A DNA stretch of 64,000 bases from Candidatus Gastranaerophilales bacterium (GCA_944325605.1 CALVAX010000001.1:124001-188000), one strand, 5' to 3'. Counted from the first letter of the stretch, positions 34,122-42,800 are shown. Made by a program: numbers and translations. The notes: generated by a model from the letters alone, not told the origin.

Positions 34122-34332
34122 TCACTACTCCTTTAGTCTTCATGACCTTTATCATTGAAGCGCACCCGAGACCCCGATGGATAGATAGGTTCAATGATAG
34201 AGGACGGCTTTGCCGTTATTTCGTCAGTTCTTTCCAGAGAATTCAATCCGAATCCCCCATCAGATAAATTATAATTAATATTATCTGAATCTGTTCGCAT
34301 ATTATTAGCGAACGGCTGAGCAGAAGCTTGAT
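34109..34332 (-). ncRNA. Predicted retron msr-msd RNA, nested in the effector gene's 3' end
   Basis: The a1 arm (ATCAAGCTTCTGCTCA, 34332-34317) and a2 arm (TGAGTGGAAGCTTGGT, 34124-34109) pair over 16 positions with only three wobbles. Directly after a1 is an AGC, the expected branching-G context. The hairpins GTTCGC/GCGAAC (34293-34313) and TCAGATAA/TTATCTGA (34260-34288) follow. The msd-like half contains ACGGC/GCCGT (34204-34216) and a 9-bp stem ATCATTGAA/TTCAATGAT (34151-34198). The order a1-msr-msd-a2-RT is canonical. All but the last bases lie within the effector reading frame. Confidence 0.7.
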
Positions 34333-35494
34333 TAATACACCATTTTTTAGGTATATACAAACTTTTATTATATTCTATTTTATTACAAAATTTATTTTTC
34401 TTCAAAAAATCCATTCCCGCTTTGGTAATAATAAAATTATTGTCAATTAAGTTTAATATTATTGCCTGATTTATTAATGTATCTACAATCATTACGTCGC
34501 AATCCATGGCTAAAGCAATACTTGATTTTTTTCGTATTCCTCGTTTAATATGCATAAGAAATTCATTCATAAGTTTCTTATCTGTAATTTTATTTGAAGT
34601 ACTTGTCTTTGCTAACAAATCAATTAACCATTTAGGAAAAACTCTGGAACTATCAAATAAAGCTTCTTTGTTTTCTGTTGAAAGGAAAAGAATTCCGGGA
34701 ATATTGTTTGGAATACTATGATAAAAAACAATGTTTGACATTACTTTCCCAAATCCATACTTATTGTTTTTTATACCTGTTTGTTTTCCGCAAAGATTTT
34801 TAATTTCAACATAATTTTTTCCCCATCTTTTTTCTAAATCATCTTTTCTATAAACAATACGGCTAATGAAACATATTTTGTTACTTTTAGGGTATTTTCT
34901 TGTATAATGTTCTATTCCGGGAAGAGATTTAATGATATATTCTTCTGCTTTTTTTGTCCTCGCAAAAGAAATAATATATATCTTTATTAAATTATAATTC
35001 CACCAGCTTAAAAAAGTTTTATTATTAAAGACCTTTTTTAAAAATGTCGATACTTTTCTTCCGCTACCAATAGAATCATCAATAAAAATAATTTTATGGA
35101 TTTTATGTTTTTTTAAAGTTGAAATACTTGCATGTTCGTAGCAATTGCTGTGTAATTTTGCAAAATTACCAACAATTGAACATACAAAATCTTCGCTTCC
35201 TTGATATTTAACAGTTCTTAAAGCAATTTCACCAGAAGCATCATCCCAATAAAAATTGGCTTCAAGGTCTCTTACACAATATAATGCAAATTTTTCTTTC
35301 GGGTATTCTTTTAATAGTTGCCCTATTTTATTATTGCACCATTCAGAAAAGGTGTCTCTTGATATAAATACAAGATGTAAAAGTAGATCATATAAAATCT
35401 TTTTTTCATCTTCTTTAAATTGGCTAAGCCATTTTTGTATTTCTTTTGATGATTCAATATTTTCATAACTAAGTTTTTTTAAACAAATTTGCAT
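34133..35494 (-). CDS. Retron effector: phosphoribosyltransferase-like domain plus winged helix
   Basis: 453 residues. A PRTase-type motif is at 135-148 (IIFIDDSIGSGRKV), following the conserved FALYCVRDLEAN and preceding IYIISFARTKKAEEYI, as in PRTase-like domains of defence systems. The carboxy-terminal third has a winged-helix segment (LMNEFLMHIKRGIRKKSSIALAMDCDVMIVDTLINQAIILNLIDNNFIITKAGMDFL). PRTase-like/winged-helix genes are known partners of one retron class (Mestre type III, to my knowledge). The last ~66 residues are encoded by the structured msr-msd RNA and look like non-domain sequence (NMRTDSDNINYNLSDGGFG). Toxic activity is probably restrained by msDNA-RT. Confidence 0.72.
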   Translation of the reverse strand: MQICLKKLSYENIESSKEIQKWLSQFKEDEKKILYDLLLHLVFISRDTFSEWCNNKIGQLLKEYPKEKFALYCVRDLEANFYWDDASGEIALRTVKYQGSEDFVCSIVGNFAKLHSNCYEHASISTLKKHKIHKIIFIDDSIGSGRKVSTFLKKVFNNKTFLSWWNYNLIKIYIISFARTKKAEEYIIKSLPGIEHYTRKYPKSNKICFISRIVYRKDDLEKRWGKNYVEIKNLCGKQTGIKNNKYGFGKVMSNIVFYHSIPNNIPGILFLSTENKEALFDSSRVFPKWLIDLLAKTSTSNKITDKKLMNEFLMHIKRGIRKKSSIALAMDCDVMIVDTLINQAIILNLIDNNFIITKAGMDFLKKNKFCNKIEYNKSLYIPKKWCINQASAQPFANNMRTDSDNINYNLSDGGFGLNSLERTDEITAKPSSIIEPIYPSGSRVRFNDKGHED

Positions 35495-35497
35495 AGA

Positions 35498-35538
35498 CTA
35501 ATTTTACTATAAATATAAGGCTTTTATGGTAAAATTAG
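35498..35538. promoter_or_regulatory. 16-bp inverted repeat in the divergent promoter
   Basis: CTAATTTTACTATAAA and TTTATGGTAAAATTAG form arms with one mismatch and a 9-bp spacer. They sit between the starts of the retron effector (35494) and the HEPN-like gene (35587), overlapping -10-like sequences for the minus strand. It is probably an operator serving one or both genes. Confidence 0.5.
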
Positions 35539-35586
35539 CAAAATTTTGTTTGTATTTTTTTGCTCTTTTTTGGTTATAATTTTCTT

Positions 35587-36159
35587 ATGAATGAAATAAA
35601 ACCAAACAAAGCAGAATTAAAATTTTTAAATCTTGCATATGCAAGATTTTTTGACATTTATGAAGTGATTATGAATGATGATTTTTTTAATATTTCAGAA
35701 GAAACACGTTTTTTCTATATAATCAATATTGTTAATATTTATTCAGAATTATTAACATACGAGCCAATAAATCATTTTATAAAATATATAAAAGAGGAAA
35801 GACCACCAATGGAAGCAGAAATATCTAGTGAATTATTTAAATTTATTCGCAATATATTTGCTCATTTCCCTGTTTTTAAATCTTGGAATGAAGTGTGGGT
35901 AGACTATGAACTTATAACGTGGTCTAAAGAAGATGGCTTTATAAATAAGTTCTTAAAGAAATATGTAGGAAAATCGGAAGTAAAATATAGAATGTGGATA
36001 CCTAATAAGAAGAAAATAATATATGTTGATATAAATTTTCCACAAGAATACAAAGATAACAAGATTTATTTAAAAGACATTATAAATGAAAAAAACGGGA
36101 TAATTTTTCTTTGTGGAATCATGAAAAATGTTCTAAGTTCTCAATTAGAAAATATTTAA
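35587..36159 (+). CDS. Hypothetical protein with a HEPN-like RNIFAH motif (190 aa)
   Basis: The start at 35587 (MNEIKPNKAELKFLNLAY) is chosen because TATAAT at 35575-35580 would otherwise lie inside the gene; there is no clear ribosome site, so translation may be leaderless. The helical front and FKFIRNIFAHFPVFKSWNEVW, with R and H separated by four residues, fit the Rx4-6H motif of HEPN ribonucleases. The back half is Lys-rich beta (KYRMWIPNKKKIIYVDINFP). It is divergent from the retron across a shared dyad. No family is recognised with certainty. Confidence 0.5.
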   Translation: MNEIKPNKAELKFLNLAYARFFDIYEVIMNDDFFNISEETRFFYIINIVNIYSELLTYEPINHFIKYIKEERPPMEAEISSELFKFIRNIFAHFPVFKSWNEVWVDYELITWSKEDGFINKFLKKYVGKSEVKYRMWIPNKKKIIYVDINFPQEYKDNKIYLKDIINEKNGIIFLCGIMKNVLSSQLENI

Positions 36160-36312
36160 GTAACTTTTCTTAAATTATACAATCAATAATTTTAACTATC
36201 TCGAAAGTTTCAAAAGATTTAGCGTTTTCTACAAATTTATTGATTATAAATACTGCCTTTGACTCTTTCGCTTCATCATTTAAAAAGAAGTTGTGATTAA
36301 TAAAATTTTAAT

Positions 36313-36338
36313 TTAAACGGTATTTAAATACCGTTTAA
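36313..36338. repeat. Perfect 26-bp palindrome, member of a recurring element
   Basis: Half-site TTAAACGGTATTT, perfectly self-complementary. Related degenerate forms lie at about 37187-37220 (GAACGGTATTTAAAC...AAATACCATTTAA) and 61238-61262 (AACAGCATTTAAATGCC), all in intergenic DNA of the island. Confidence 0.6.
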
Positions 36339-36363
36339 CAACTGTTTAATAAATGTTCAAAAA

Positions 36364-36597
36364 TTACATATTTTCAATATACCAATTCGAATTTCCAAAG
36401 TGATTAAAGTTCCATTGTAATTGGAAGTAGAAATTATATTCCATTGAGTTATCATCTTTAAAGTTATAAGAATACTTATTTAGCTGTGTTCTGCGATAAC
36501 TTTCAAAAGCAGTTCGGATTTCTTTTGCAAACTTTTTTCTAAATTCAGGATAAGTTATTTCTAAAGTTTCTCTTGTAAGCTTATTTTTCACTTTCAT
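36364..36597 (-). CDS. Small hypothetical protein of the island (77 aa)
   Basis: The start at 36597 (MKVKNKLTRETLEITYPEF) is preferred because GGAG lies 9 nt upstream. The protein is basic and aromatic-rich (YRRTQLNKYSYNFKDDNSMEYNFYFQLQWNFNHFG), with no membrane segment. It is the last of four small minus-strand genes typical of the accessory cargo of mobile elements. Family unknown. Confidence 0.5.
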   Translation of the reverse strand: MKVKNKLTRETLEITYPEFRKKFAKEIRTAFESYRRTQLNKYSYNFKDDNSMEYNFYFQLQWNFNHFGNSNWYIENM

Positions 36598-36645
36598 TTC
36601 GCTACGCTCCATTTCAGATACAGGCTCACAAGTTTCACCATAGGT

Positions 36646-36855
36646 TCAGCTGTTCGCTTTGCAAAAATCATCTTCAAACCCTCTTATACTATCAAGCTCT
36701 ATATTGTACCTTTTGCCTTGTTTATCTACGCAAGTAGCGTAATCTACCTCAGCATCGGCAAACTTATTTTTCCAAATACAAATCAGTAAGCCGATTTCTT
36801 GAGTCTTTAAGTTTAAAACCTTTGTTCCGTATAAGTGATAATCTTTTTCTGTCAT
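36646..36855 (-). CDS. Small hypothetical protein of the island (69 aa)
   Basis: Starts MTEKDYHLYGTKVLNLKTQE and contains beta-rich sequence (EIGLLICIWKNKFADAEVDYATCVDKQGKRYNIELDSIRGFED) reminiscent of small SH3-like or tudor-like folds that read a 'valid/encoded' surface, though this is only impression. Its start overlaps the upstream gene's stop by one base (TAATG), indicating translational coupling. Confidence 0.5.
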   Translation of the reverse strand: MTEKDYHLYGTKVLNLKTQEIGLLICIWKNKFADAEVDYATCVDKQGKRYNIELDSIRGFEDDFCKANS

Positions 36856-37070
36856 TATTTATTCCTTTCAAGTATTAAATCTGAATAGATATCATCAGGC
36901 TTTTGTGGGTCTATTAAAAACTCTTTCATAAATACAAATCTTTCTCTGCAAGCGTTTTCGCAAATTACGGTGTCGAAGGTGTAGAATCCAATTACTTTGT
37001 AATACTCATTATCAGAGTTTTCAAAGCCTTTAATCTTTTTAAGTTTGTATTTTTTGCCTAATTCAATCAT
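36855..37070 (-). CDS. Small hypothetical protein of the island (71 aa)
   Basis: MIELGKKYKLKKIKGFENSD is followed by EYYKVIGFYTFDTVICENACRERFVFMKEFLIDPQKPDDIYSDLILERNK. It looks beta-rich with two Cys and an acidic end. GGGG lies 6 nt upstream of the ATG. It is coupled to the 69-aa gene and of similar size and fold impression, so the two may be distant duplicates. Family unknown. Confidence 0.5.
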   Translation of the reverse strand: MIELGKKYKLKKIKGFENSDNEYYKVIGFYTFDTVICENACRERFVFMKEFLIDPQKPDDIYSDLILERNK

Positions 37071-37217
37071 TGCTACCCCTTATATTCATTTATAGCAATG
37101 ACATTCATTACTCTTAATGAGTAAAATATCAAGCAAACTCTTTCAAAACGTATCATTCAGACACAATCAATTTTTGAACACTTTTTGAACGGTATTTAAA
37201 CAGGAATTAAATACCAT

Positions 37218-37442
37218 TTAAAAATTCTTACTGTCAGGATAATTTATAAAATATGCGTTGACCGTATCAGTATCTCTCCTTAAATATTCAACAATTGGGG
37301 TAAGATTATACAGCTCTTCAATTTCTTGTTGTGTCCTGCAAAAATAATCAATAACAGTAACTGTATTGTAAATCCGCTCAGCTAATTTTTCTAACTTCCT
37401 AAAATCTTTTTGTTTAATCTTGTATTTCTTACTTTTACTCAT
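37218..37442 (-). CDS. Small basic hypothetical protein (74 aa)
   Basis: The start at 37442 follows a strong AAAGGAGG site; an in-frame TTG at 37478 has none. The lysine-rich front (MSKSKKYKIKQKDFRKLEKLAERIYNTV) is followed by a helical segment (YFCRTQQEIEELYNLTPIVEYLRRDTDTVNAYFIN). It has no known domain. Degenerate copies of its 5' flank (GTATTCATCACTCAAAA) recur at 61308, showing that this segment was once duplicated. Confidence 0.55.
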   Translation of the reverse strand: MSKSKKYKIKQKDFRKLEKLAERIYNTVTVIDYFCRTQQEIEELYNLTPIVEYLRRDTDTVNAYFINYPDSKNF

Positions 37443-37541
37443 ACGACCTCCTTTTAAGGTGTCGTATTCATCACTCAAAAGTTAGATAACATCAAGTTTA
37501 GATATAATATATTATTAACTATATTTAAATAATTTATCTGT

Positions 37542-38222
37542 TTATTCAATATAATCTAGTATAATATTTTTTACTTCTTCAATTTCATCTAAAGCAATAT
37601 CTAGGTATTGAAAGAAAACTCTAATTTTCTGCATCTTTTCGGCTAGATTTTCTATATTAATTATTTCATTGTTGTTAAAGATAAGACAACCATTATTATC
37701 TATAGGATATCTAAAATTAAAAGATGTACTATCTATAGCATCGAACTCAAGTATAATCTGTTCTATTTCCTGAAACTTACGTCGTAATTGTTTAAATTCT
37801 AAATTTTTATACATTTGATATGTATTGCTATTATACATATTCATATAATTGTCTTTTAAATTTTTAAACAAAATTCTTATAGAATGTTCAGCTTTAAGTT
37901 TAGAATTTTCAAGCTTACATTTCTTGATTCTTATGTAAGCTTTTTTTATTGATAATTCAATATAATGTCTATATAAGAAAAATATGGGAAAAATAAAGGT
38001 GTTTTTACATGTTGAAAATAAAGGTTCTCCAATTTCTTTATTTTTACAACACAAATATTTCTCATTGATAAACTCAGGGCAAATTGTACTTCCCACTAAG
38101 ATATTAGCAGCATTAAAATAACCGTCCGCCATCATATCCCAACTATAATATCCATTAGACAAAATAGCGTTATCTTGCCAATTCCCATTCTGAAATTTTT
38201 TTGATGCTTCTTTTGTATCCAT
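37542..38222 (-). CDS. Hypothetical protein at the end of the BREX operon (226 aa)
   Basis: Follows brxL by 6 bp on the same strand, so it is probably co-transcribed. The helical protein contains IFPIFFLYRHYIELSIKKAYI, a pattern (RHxxEL in a long helix) found in HEPN-like and related uncharacterised proteins, and a long charged helix (KNLEFKQLRRKFQEIEQIILEFD). There is no signal peptide; the aromatic stretch is too short for a confident membrane helix. It is not a standard BREX component. It could be an accessory effector or regulator, or a passenger. Confidence 0.5.
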   Translation of the reverse strand: MDTKEASKKFQNGNWQDNAILSNGYYSWDMMADGYFNAANILVGSTICPEFINEKYLCCKNKEIGEPLFSTCKNTFIFPIFFLYRHYIELSIKKAYIRIKKCKLENSKLKAEHSIRILFKNLKDNYMNMYNSNTYQMYKNLEFKQLRRKFQEIEQIILEFDAIDSTSFNFRYPIDNNGCLIFNNNEIINIENLAEKMQKIRVFFQYLDIALDEIEEVKNIILDYIE

Positions 38223-38228
38223 AAATAT

Positions 38229-40277
38229 TTATGTTCTCAAATATGTTATCTCAAATTTTTTACAAGGTCTGTACTTTTGCAATCTTGTTGTGAATTGAAA
38301 TGCATCTTTTCTTTCACAATTTTGGAATATATCAAGTCCTCTATCTAATAAAATTTTCCATCCAGTATCAGTAACAATACTTCTTGCATGAATACTTGAA
38401 TCGAATTGATAACTAAATTCAATACCCATTTGTAAGCAAGATTCTCTTATTGAATTTAAGTTTTTACGCTGTATTTGTTCATTATATTCATCGGCAGAAG
38501 TTATTAATTCAACAGTTACAATATCTGTTTCAGATTTAGCTTTATCAACAACTTCTAACAATTCCATCAAGTTTACAGCTTGATAGAAATTCCTTATATA
38601 AGGGTCTGTAATCACAATATTTTTTACCCCATTAAATAATCTTCCAAACAGTTTTTCAAATGTAACACCAATTTGATTTTCTTCAATCACAAAATGATGA
38701 TCTTTAATTTCTTCTTCTTTTGTTTCAATCTTTTTGAAATCATCTTTTACAACTTCTGTAACTTCTGGAGCCGTTACAATTTCTTCATCTTCGGAATCTT
38801 CCACACCACCGTTATATAAACCCTTGTATTGGATTTCTTCTGTTGTTTTTACTTTAACTTCGACTCCAGAATTACTTGTATATGAAAAATCTACTTGTGG
38901 AAGAGTCGAGTCTATTCTTAAAATCTGGTCTTTGACTCTTTTTCTTCCTTCCATTGCAAATTTAAGTAACTCTTCTATTTCTTGGCATGAAGCCTTTTTA
39001 TCAGGATAAATAATCTTCATAAGACCAGAGAAGGTCTTCATAACGCCAGCTCTATCACGTTCTGAGATATTGCCAAGAGTAAACTCATTCTTGTACTCAT
39101 TAGAAAAATCGTAATTTCTTAGACATTTTAAAGCTTCAGAATAATAATCGACAACAAAACCATAGTTTGTTGTAAATAATTCTGGTCTAGTAACATCAAC
39201 TTCCCATCCCGGTAAATAGAAATGAATTCTATCAAGAAATGCTGAATCTAAATATTGAGGAGGTAATTCTTCAAACAAATTAGAATGTTTTAACATATAA
39301 GGAACATTGTGCTTTGTATTACCAATAAATGTCATTGATGCTTCTGCCGTTAGTGTTTCAACGCCTCTAGAGAATGACTTGTTAGCCATATAACCTTTCA
39401 TTATATCAACAAGAGCTTTATCAACTTTCTTTGAGCTACCTGCAAACTCATCAAATGCAATATTATCCCAGTACCCAACTAAACCAATATCATGTTTTCT
39501 TGAATTATTCACAAATAATTTTGCAGCAGAGACTTCTCCTCCAGAAATCAAAGTGCCATGAGGTGAAAATTCTGTGTATATATGACTCTTGCCTGTTCCT
39601 TTAGGACCAAGTTCAATAAAATTATAATTTCTTTCACAGTATGGAATAAGTCTGACAAGCTGTAGTAATTTCTTTCTTCTGCTAAGCATTTCTGGATTAA
39701 AACCTATACTTTGCATAAGTAAATCAATCCATTCATCAGTAGAAAACATTGCTCTTTTAGCTTTAAAATCTTCAAAATCAAACTGTGCAAGCTGAATAGG
39801 CTTGATGTTCTGCAATAACCAAGGGCAAGCCTTTTTATCTTCAGTATATTGATATTCAAGGTCTGCTAGACACCAAATTCCTGAAACTAATAATCTTGGA
39901 TACTTTTTATAAGCTATTTCAGAAGGGACATTAATCCCTGTTATTCCTAGATTTGAAAATGTAGCAATATAAGAATCTGTTTTTTCATTAAATTGAACAC
40001 TTACCTTATCAATTACTTTGTAGCGTCCTTTTTCTTTAATAGTAGATTTAATATATTCTGCTTCGTTTCTATTAACATAGTGCTTTGCAAGAATTTCTTT
40101 TACTGATTCAATTCCTGATTTAATTACATCTTCATCACTTGATGCACAATATTGTCCAAGTAAATATTCTAAGACGTATGAAGGAACAATAGCATTCCCT
40201 TTAACTTCTTTTACTAAGTCTTTCCTTACAACACAACCTTCAAATGTTTCTGTAATTTTCTTATCTAAATTGTTCAT
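38229..40277 (-). CDS. brxL: BrxL-type AAA+ protein of BREX with a PLD-like (MIT_C-type) carboxy-terminal domain
   Basis: 682 residues. The BrxL core has Walker A GPKGTGKS (224-231), the acidic NIAFDEFAGS region standing for Walker B, and FIGNTKHNVPYMLKHSNLFEELPPQYLDSAFLDRIHFYLPGWEV. Residues ~525-682 read as a phospholipase-D-like/MIT_C-type domain (IVITDPYIRNFYQAVNL, VELITS, SIHARSIVTDTGWKILLDRGLDIFQ). I see no Lon peptidase Ser-Lys motif. BrxL assembles on DNA and is needed for BREX phage exclusion. It is the last core gene of the operon, 12 bp after pglZ. The domain assignment of the tail is from pattern memory. Confidence 0.85.
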   Translation of the reverse strand: MNNLDKKITETFEGCVVRKDLVKEVKGNAIVPSYVLEYLLGQYCASSDEDVIKSGIESVKEILAKHYVNRNEAEYIKSTIKEKGRYKVIDKVSVQFNEKTDSYIATFSNLGITGINVPSEIAYKKYPRLLVSGIWCLADLEYQYTEDKKACPWLLQNIKPIQLAQFDFEDFKAKRAMFSTDEWIDLLMQSIGFNPEMLSRRKKLLQLVRLIPYCERNYNFIELGPKGTGKSHIYTEFSPHGTLISGGEVSAAKLFVNNSRKHDIGLVGYWDNIAFDEFAGSSKKVDKALVDIMKGYMANKSFSRGVETLTAEASMTFIGNTKHNVPYMLKHSNLFEELPPQYLDSAFLDRIHFYLPGWEVDVTRPELFTTNYGFVVDYYSEALKCLRNYDFSNEYKNEFTLGNISERDRAGVMKTFSGLMKIIYPDKKASCQEIEELLKFAMEGRKRVKDQILRIDSTLPQVDFSYTSNSGVEVKVKTTEEIQYKGLYNGGVEDSEDEEIVTAPEVTEVVKDDFKKIETKEEEIKDHHFVIEENQIGVTFEKLFGRLFNGVKNIVITDPYIRNFYQAVNLMELLEVVDKAKSETDIVTVELITSADEYNEQIQRKNLNSIRESCLQMGIEFSYQFDSSIHARSIVTDTGWKILLDRGLDIFQNCERKDAFQFTTRLQKYRPCKKFEITYLRT

Positions 40278-40289
40278 TTTTCACCTGCC

Positions 40290-42800
40290 TTAAAAATCTG
40301 ACTGGAACATTAAATTTATTGTAAATGGGATTTTTGCATATGGTTCACCAACCTCATCTACATCTTTTATAATCAAGTAATAATCTTTGTTTTTATCTGC
40401 ATCAAAACTTTTTAGTTCTAATACTTTTTTGAATATTCTATCTTCCATTTTATCAGAACTAATATTTGCATCTATAATAAGTTCATTAGATACTTGCATA
40501 TTATTTTCTTCATCCCATAAAGAAACACTGAATACTCTTGGTTTAACAAGCTCAGATATGCTTTCTTTTTGCAAGAATGATAATGTAAACTTATTATTAG
40601 TAATCTTTCGAGAAGAGTTTTCTAGTGAAAGTTCTACTTTCTTAATTTCTTGTTTACGGTTTTGCTTAACTCTCAAAAGAGGTAATACTATTTCTTGAGG
40701 ACTAGCTCCTCCATGAACGTAATTTATGCCAGCTCCAGAAGTTTTAAATCTATTAATATTGCATGGCAACGACAATTTTAAATCTGAAATTTTGAATATA
40801 TAATTCATATCAAAATCAACGATACCCTGCTTTTCTACTGGAGAAGTTCCAATAATATACCTTTTTTTACACTCAATAGAATCAATAGTGCCTATTGTAA
40901 TCTTTTGATGTTCTTCTAAATCGCTATATTGATATAAGAAACCGTGGTCTGCTGTAATAATTACATTGCTACACAAAGAATTATTGAACAAAAACTTAAT
41001 TTTTTCTGAAAGTATTTTTACAGTTTTTTCAGCAGCATTAAACACATCTTTTTCATTATGTTCACCAACTTTATCAATGTCATCATGATAAATATAAGCA
41101 ATCTCTAATCCACTAAATAGAGTTCTTAAATCATCTCTTGACATATCTTCTAAATCACTTAAATTCAAAACTTTTGAGTTTGGATTATGTGCTTGCAATA
41201 TTTTTTCTCTTGATGCAGAATCCTTTGCAACTACTCCATCTACAACAATTTCAGCTTTATTATTCATAGAAACTTCTTTATGAGGAAGTAATGATGCCAT
41301 CCCTAATCTTGTATAAGAAGGGATTGAAGCGACCATACAATCCAGTTTAACATCGGCTTTAATTGAATAGTTACTTCTAATTGCCTCGCTTAATTCTTCT
41401 GCAATTTCATATCGTAATGCATCAGAAATTATAACAACAAGTTTGTTTTTAGAAGAACGTACTTCATTGTAATAGAAATCTTTTTGCATAGGAAGGTTTG
41501 AAAAAGTCCAGTTAGGGGCAATTTCTTTTACTTGGTTAGAGAATTTTAAATTAATATCATCAAGATATTTGTTTACATACAATTTCTCAACTTTATCTTT
41601 GACAGAGTCAAGTTTTCTATCGTTCAACAATCCACAATAGTAATAGAATTTTCTATATGCTTTATCTATTTTGTAATAACTTTGAGCATAGCTCTTAATA
41701 AATGTTTCAATTTTCTGCTCTGGAATCTGAGTGTTTTTCACTAACAAACTTAATTCCAAAGCCCAGAAAAGAGCATTATAAACATTTTCATACTCATTAT
41801 AGAATAGTGTTCTTTTTCTTTTTTCAATAAGTATTTTATCTTCATCTTTTAACGAATCAAATTGAGCAATCAAGTAATTAACAAGGAATCTATCATATGC
41901 TCTAAGAGTTTGGAATTCAGGTTCGCTTTGTAATATATCAGACCAGTCTGTAATATTCTCATCTATTTTGAAATCATCTCTTTCAAATTCTTCTATCAAT
42001 TCTTTATAATAAGGCATAAGCTCTGTATCACGATACCAACTTTCTAAGAATGAATTACATTCAGCTTCTTTCATATTCTTACTAATATATTTTTTATAGG
42101 TATCAGGGAAACTTGAACCTCTGAGTTGTTGTTGCAGTTTTTTGAAGACAATTCCTGCTAATAGATATTTTGCTTCTCGCTCTCCCAAGTAGCCAAATTC
42201 TTTTTCTATTAATTCCCAAAACTTATCTTCCAATCCATACTTAGCAAATTCTTTAGATGGAGCATTTTTATCAACAATTTCTTTTATAATAAAGGTTTGA
42301 ATAATTTTATATTTATCAAATATTTTGCATTCGACAAGAGTTCCAAACATTGCTAAGTAGAAATTTTCTACCGACTTATTAGATGGTAATAAAGATTTGA
42401 AGCTATTTATTCTTTTTTTATTATTAAAGAATTTTATATGGTTTTTGAACAGGTTTTTAATTGCTATATCATAGACTTCAAATTCGGAGCATAAACTATC
42501 CACCTCATCAACAGATAGAACTTGTGAATATAGTTGTGTATCAATAAACCAGTTATCTTCAATAGGAGGCATCTCAAAAGGTGCATAAATAAGATAATTG
42601 GATGTCGTATCATCTTTTTCAAGCAACTTTTTTGTCAAAAGATTATTATTCTTTGTGAGCTTGTGTATTTTAACATTAGGAAGAGATAATGAATCCAGTT
42701 TTTCTTCATTTTCTCCAGTTTCATCATACCAGAATACAATTTGTCTTTCTTGCTTGTTAAAATGTTTCAATATTAATTCTTGTAATTTATCTGTTTCCAT
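40290..42800 (-). CDS. pglZ: PglZ, alkaline-phosphatase-superfamily protein of BREX
   Basis: 836 residues. The PglZ domain shows LVVIISDALRYEIAEEL (metal-binding Asp, residues 456-470), SIPSYTRLGMASLLPH (nucleophile region), IAYIYHDDIDKVGEH and VIITADHGFLYQYSDL (ADHG 617-620). These are the signature blocks of the family. PglZ is a core BREX component found in all types; relatives are nucleases or phosphohydrolases acting with PglX and BrxB. The amino-terminal 300 residues are the less conserved helical part. Its start overlaps the stop of the upstream membrane gene (TAATG). Confidence 0.93.
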   Translation of the reverse strand: METDKLQELILKHFNKQERQIVFWYDETGENEEKLDSLSLPNVKIHKLTKNNNLLTKKLLEKDDTTSNYLIYAPFEMPPIEDNWFIDTQLYSQVLSVDEVDSLCSEFEVYDIAIKNLFKNHIKFFNNKKRINSFKSLLPSNKSVENFYLAMFGTLVECKIFDKYKIIQTFIIKEIVDKNAPSKEFAKYGLEDKFWELIEKEFGYLGEREAKYLLAGIVFKKLQQQLRGSSFPDTYKKYISKNMKEAECNSFLESWYRDTELMPYYKELIEEFERDDFKIDENITDWSDILQSEPEFQTLRAYDRFLVNYLIAQFDSLKDEDKILIEKRKRTLFYNEYENVYNALFWALELSLLVKNTQIPEQKIETFIKSYAQSYYKIDKAYRKFYYYCGLLNDRKLDSVKDKVEKLYVNKYLDDINLKFSNQVKEIAPNWTFSNLPMQKDFYYNEVRSSKNKLVVIISDALRYEIAEELSEAIRSNYSIKADVKLDCMVASIPSYTRLGMASLLPHKEVSMNNKAEIVVDGVVAKDSASREKILQAHNPNSKVLNLSDLEDMSRDDLRTLFSGLEIAYIYHDDIDKVGEHNEKDVFNAAEKTVKILSEKIKFLFNNSLCSNVIITADHGFLYQYSDLEEHQKITIGTIDSIECKKRYIIGTSPVEKQGIVDFDMNYIFKISDLKLSLPCNINRFKTSGAGINYVHGGASPQEIVLPLLRVKQNRKQEIKKVELSLENSSRKITNNKFTLSFLQKESISELVKPRVFSVSLWDEENNMQVSNELIIDANISSDKMEDRIFKKVLELKSFDADKNKDYYLIIKDVDEVGEPYAKIPFTINLMFQSDF

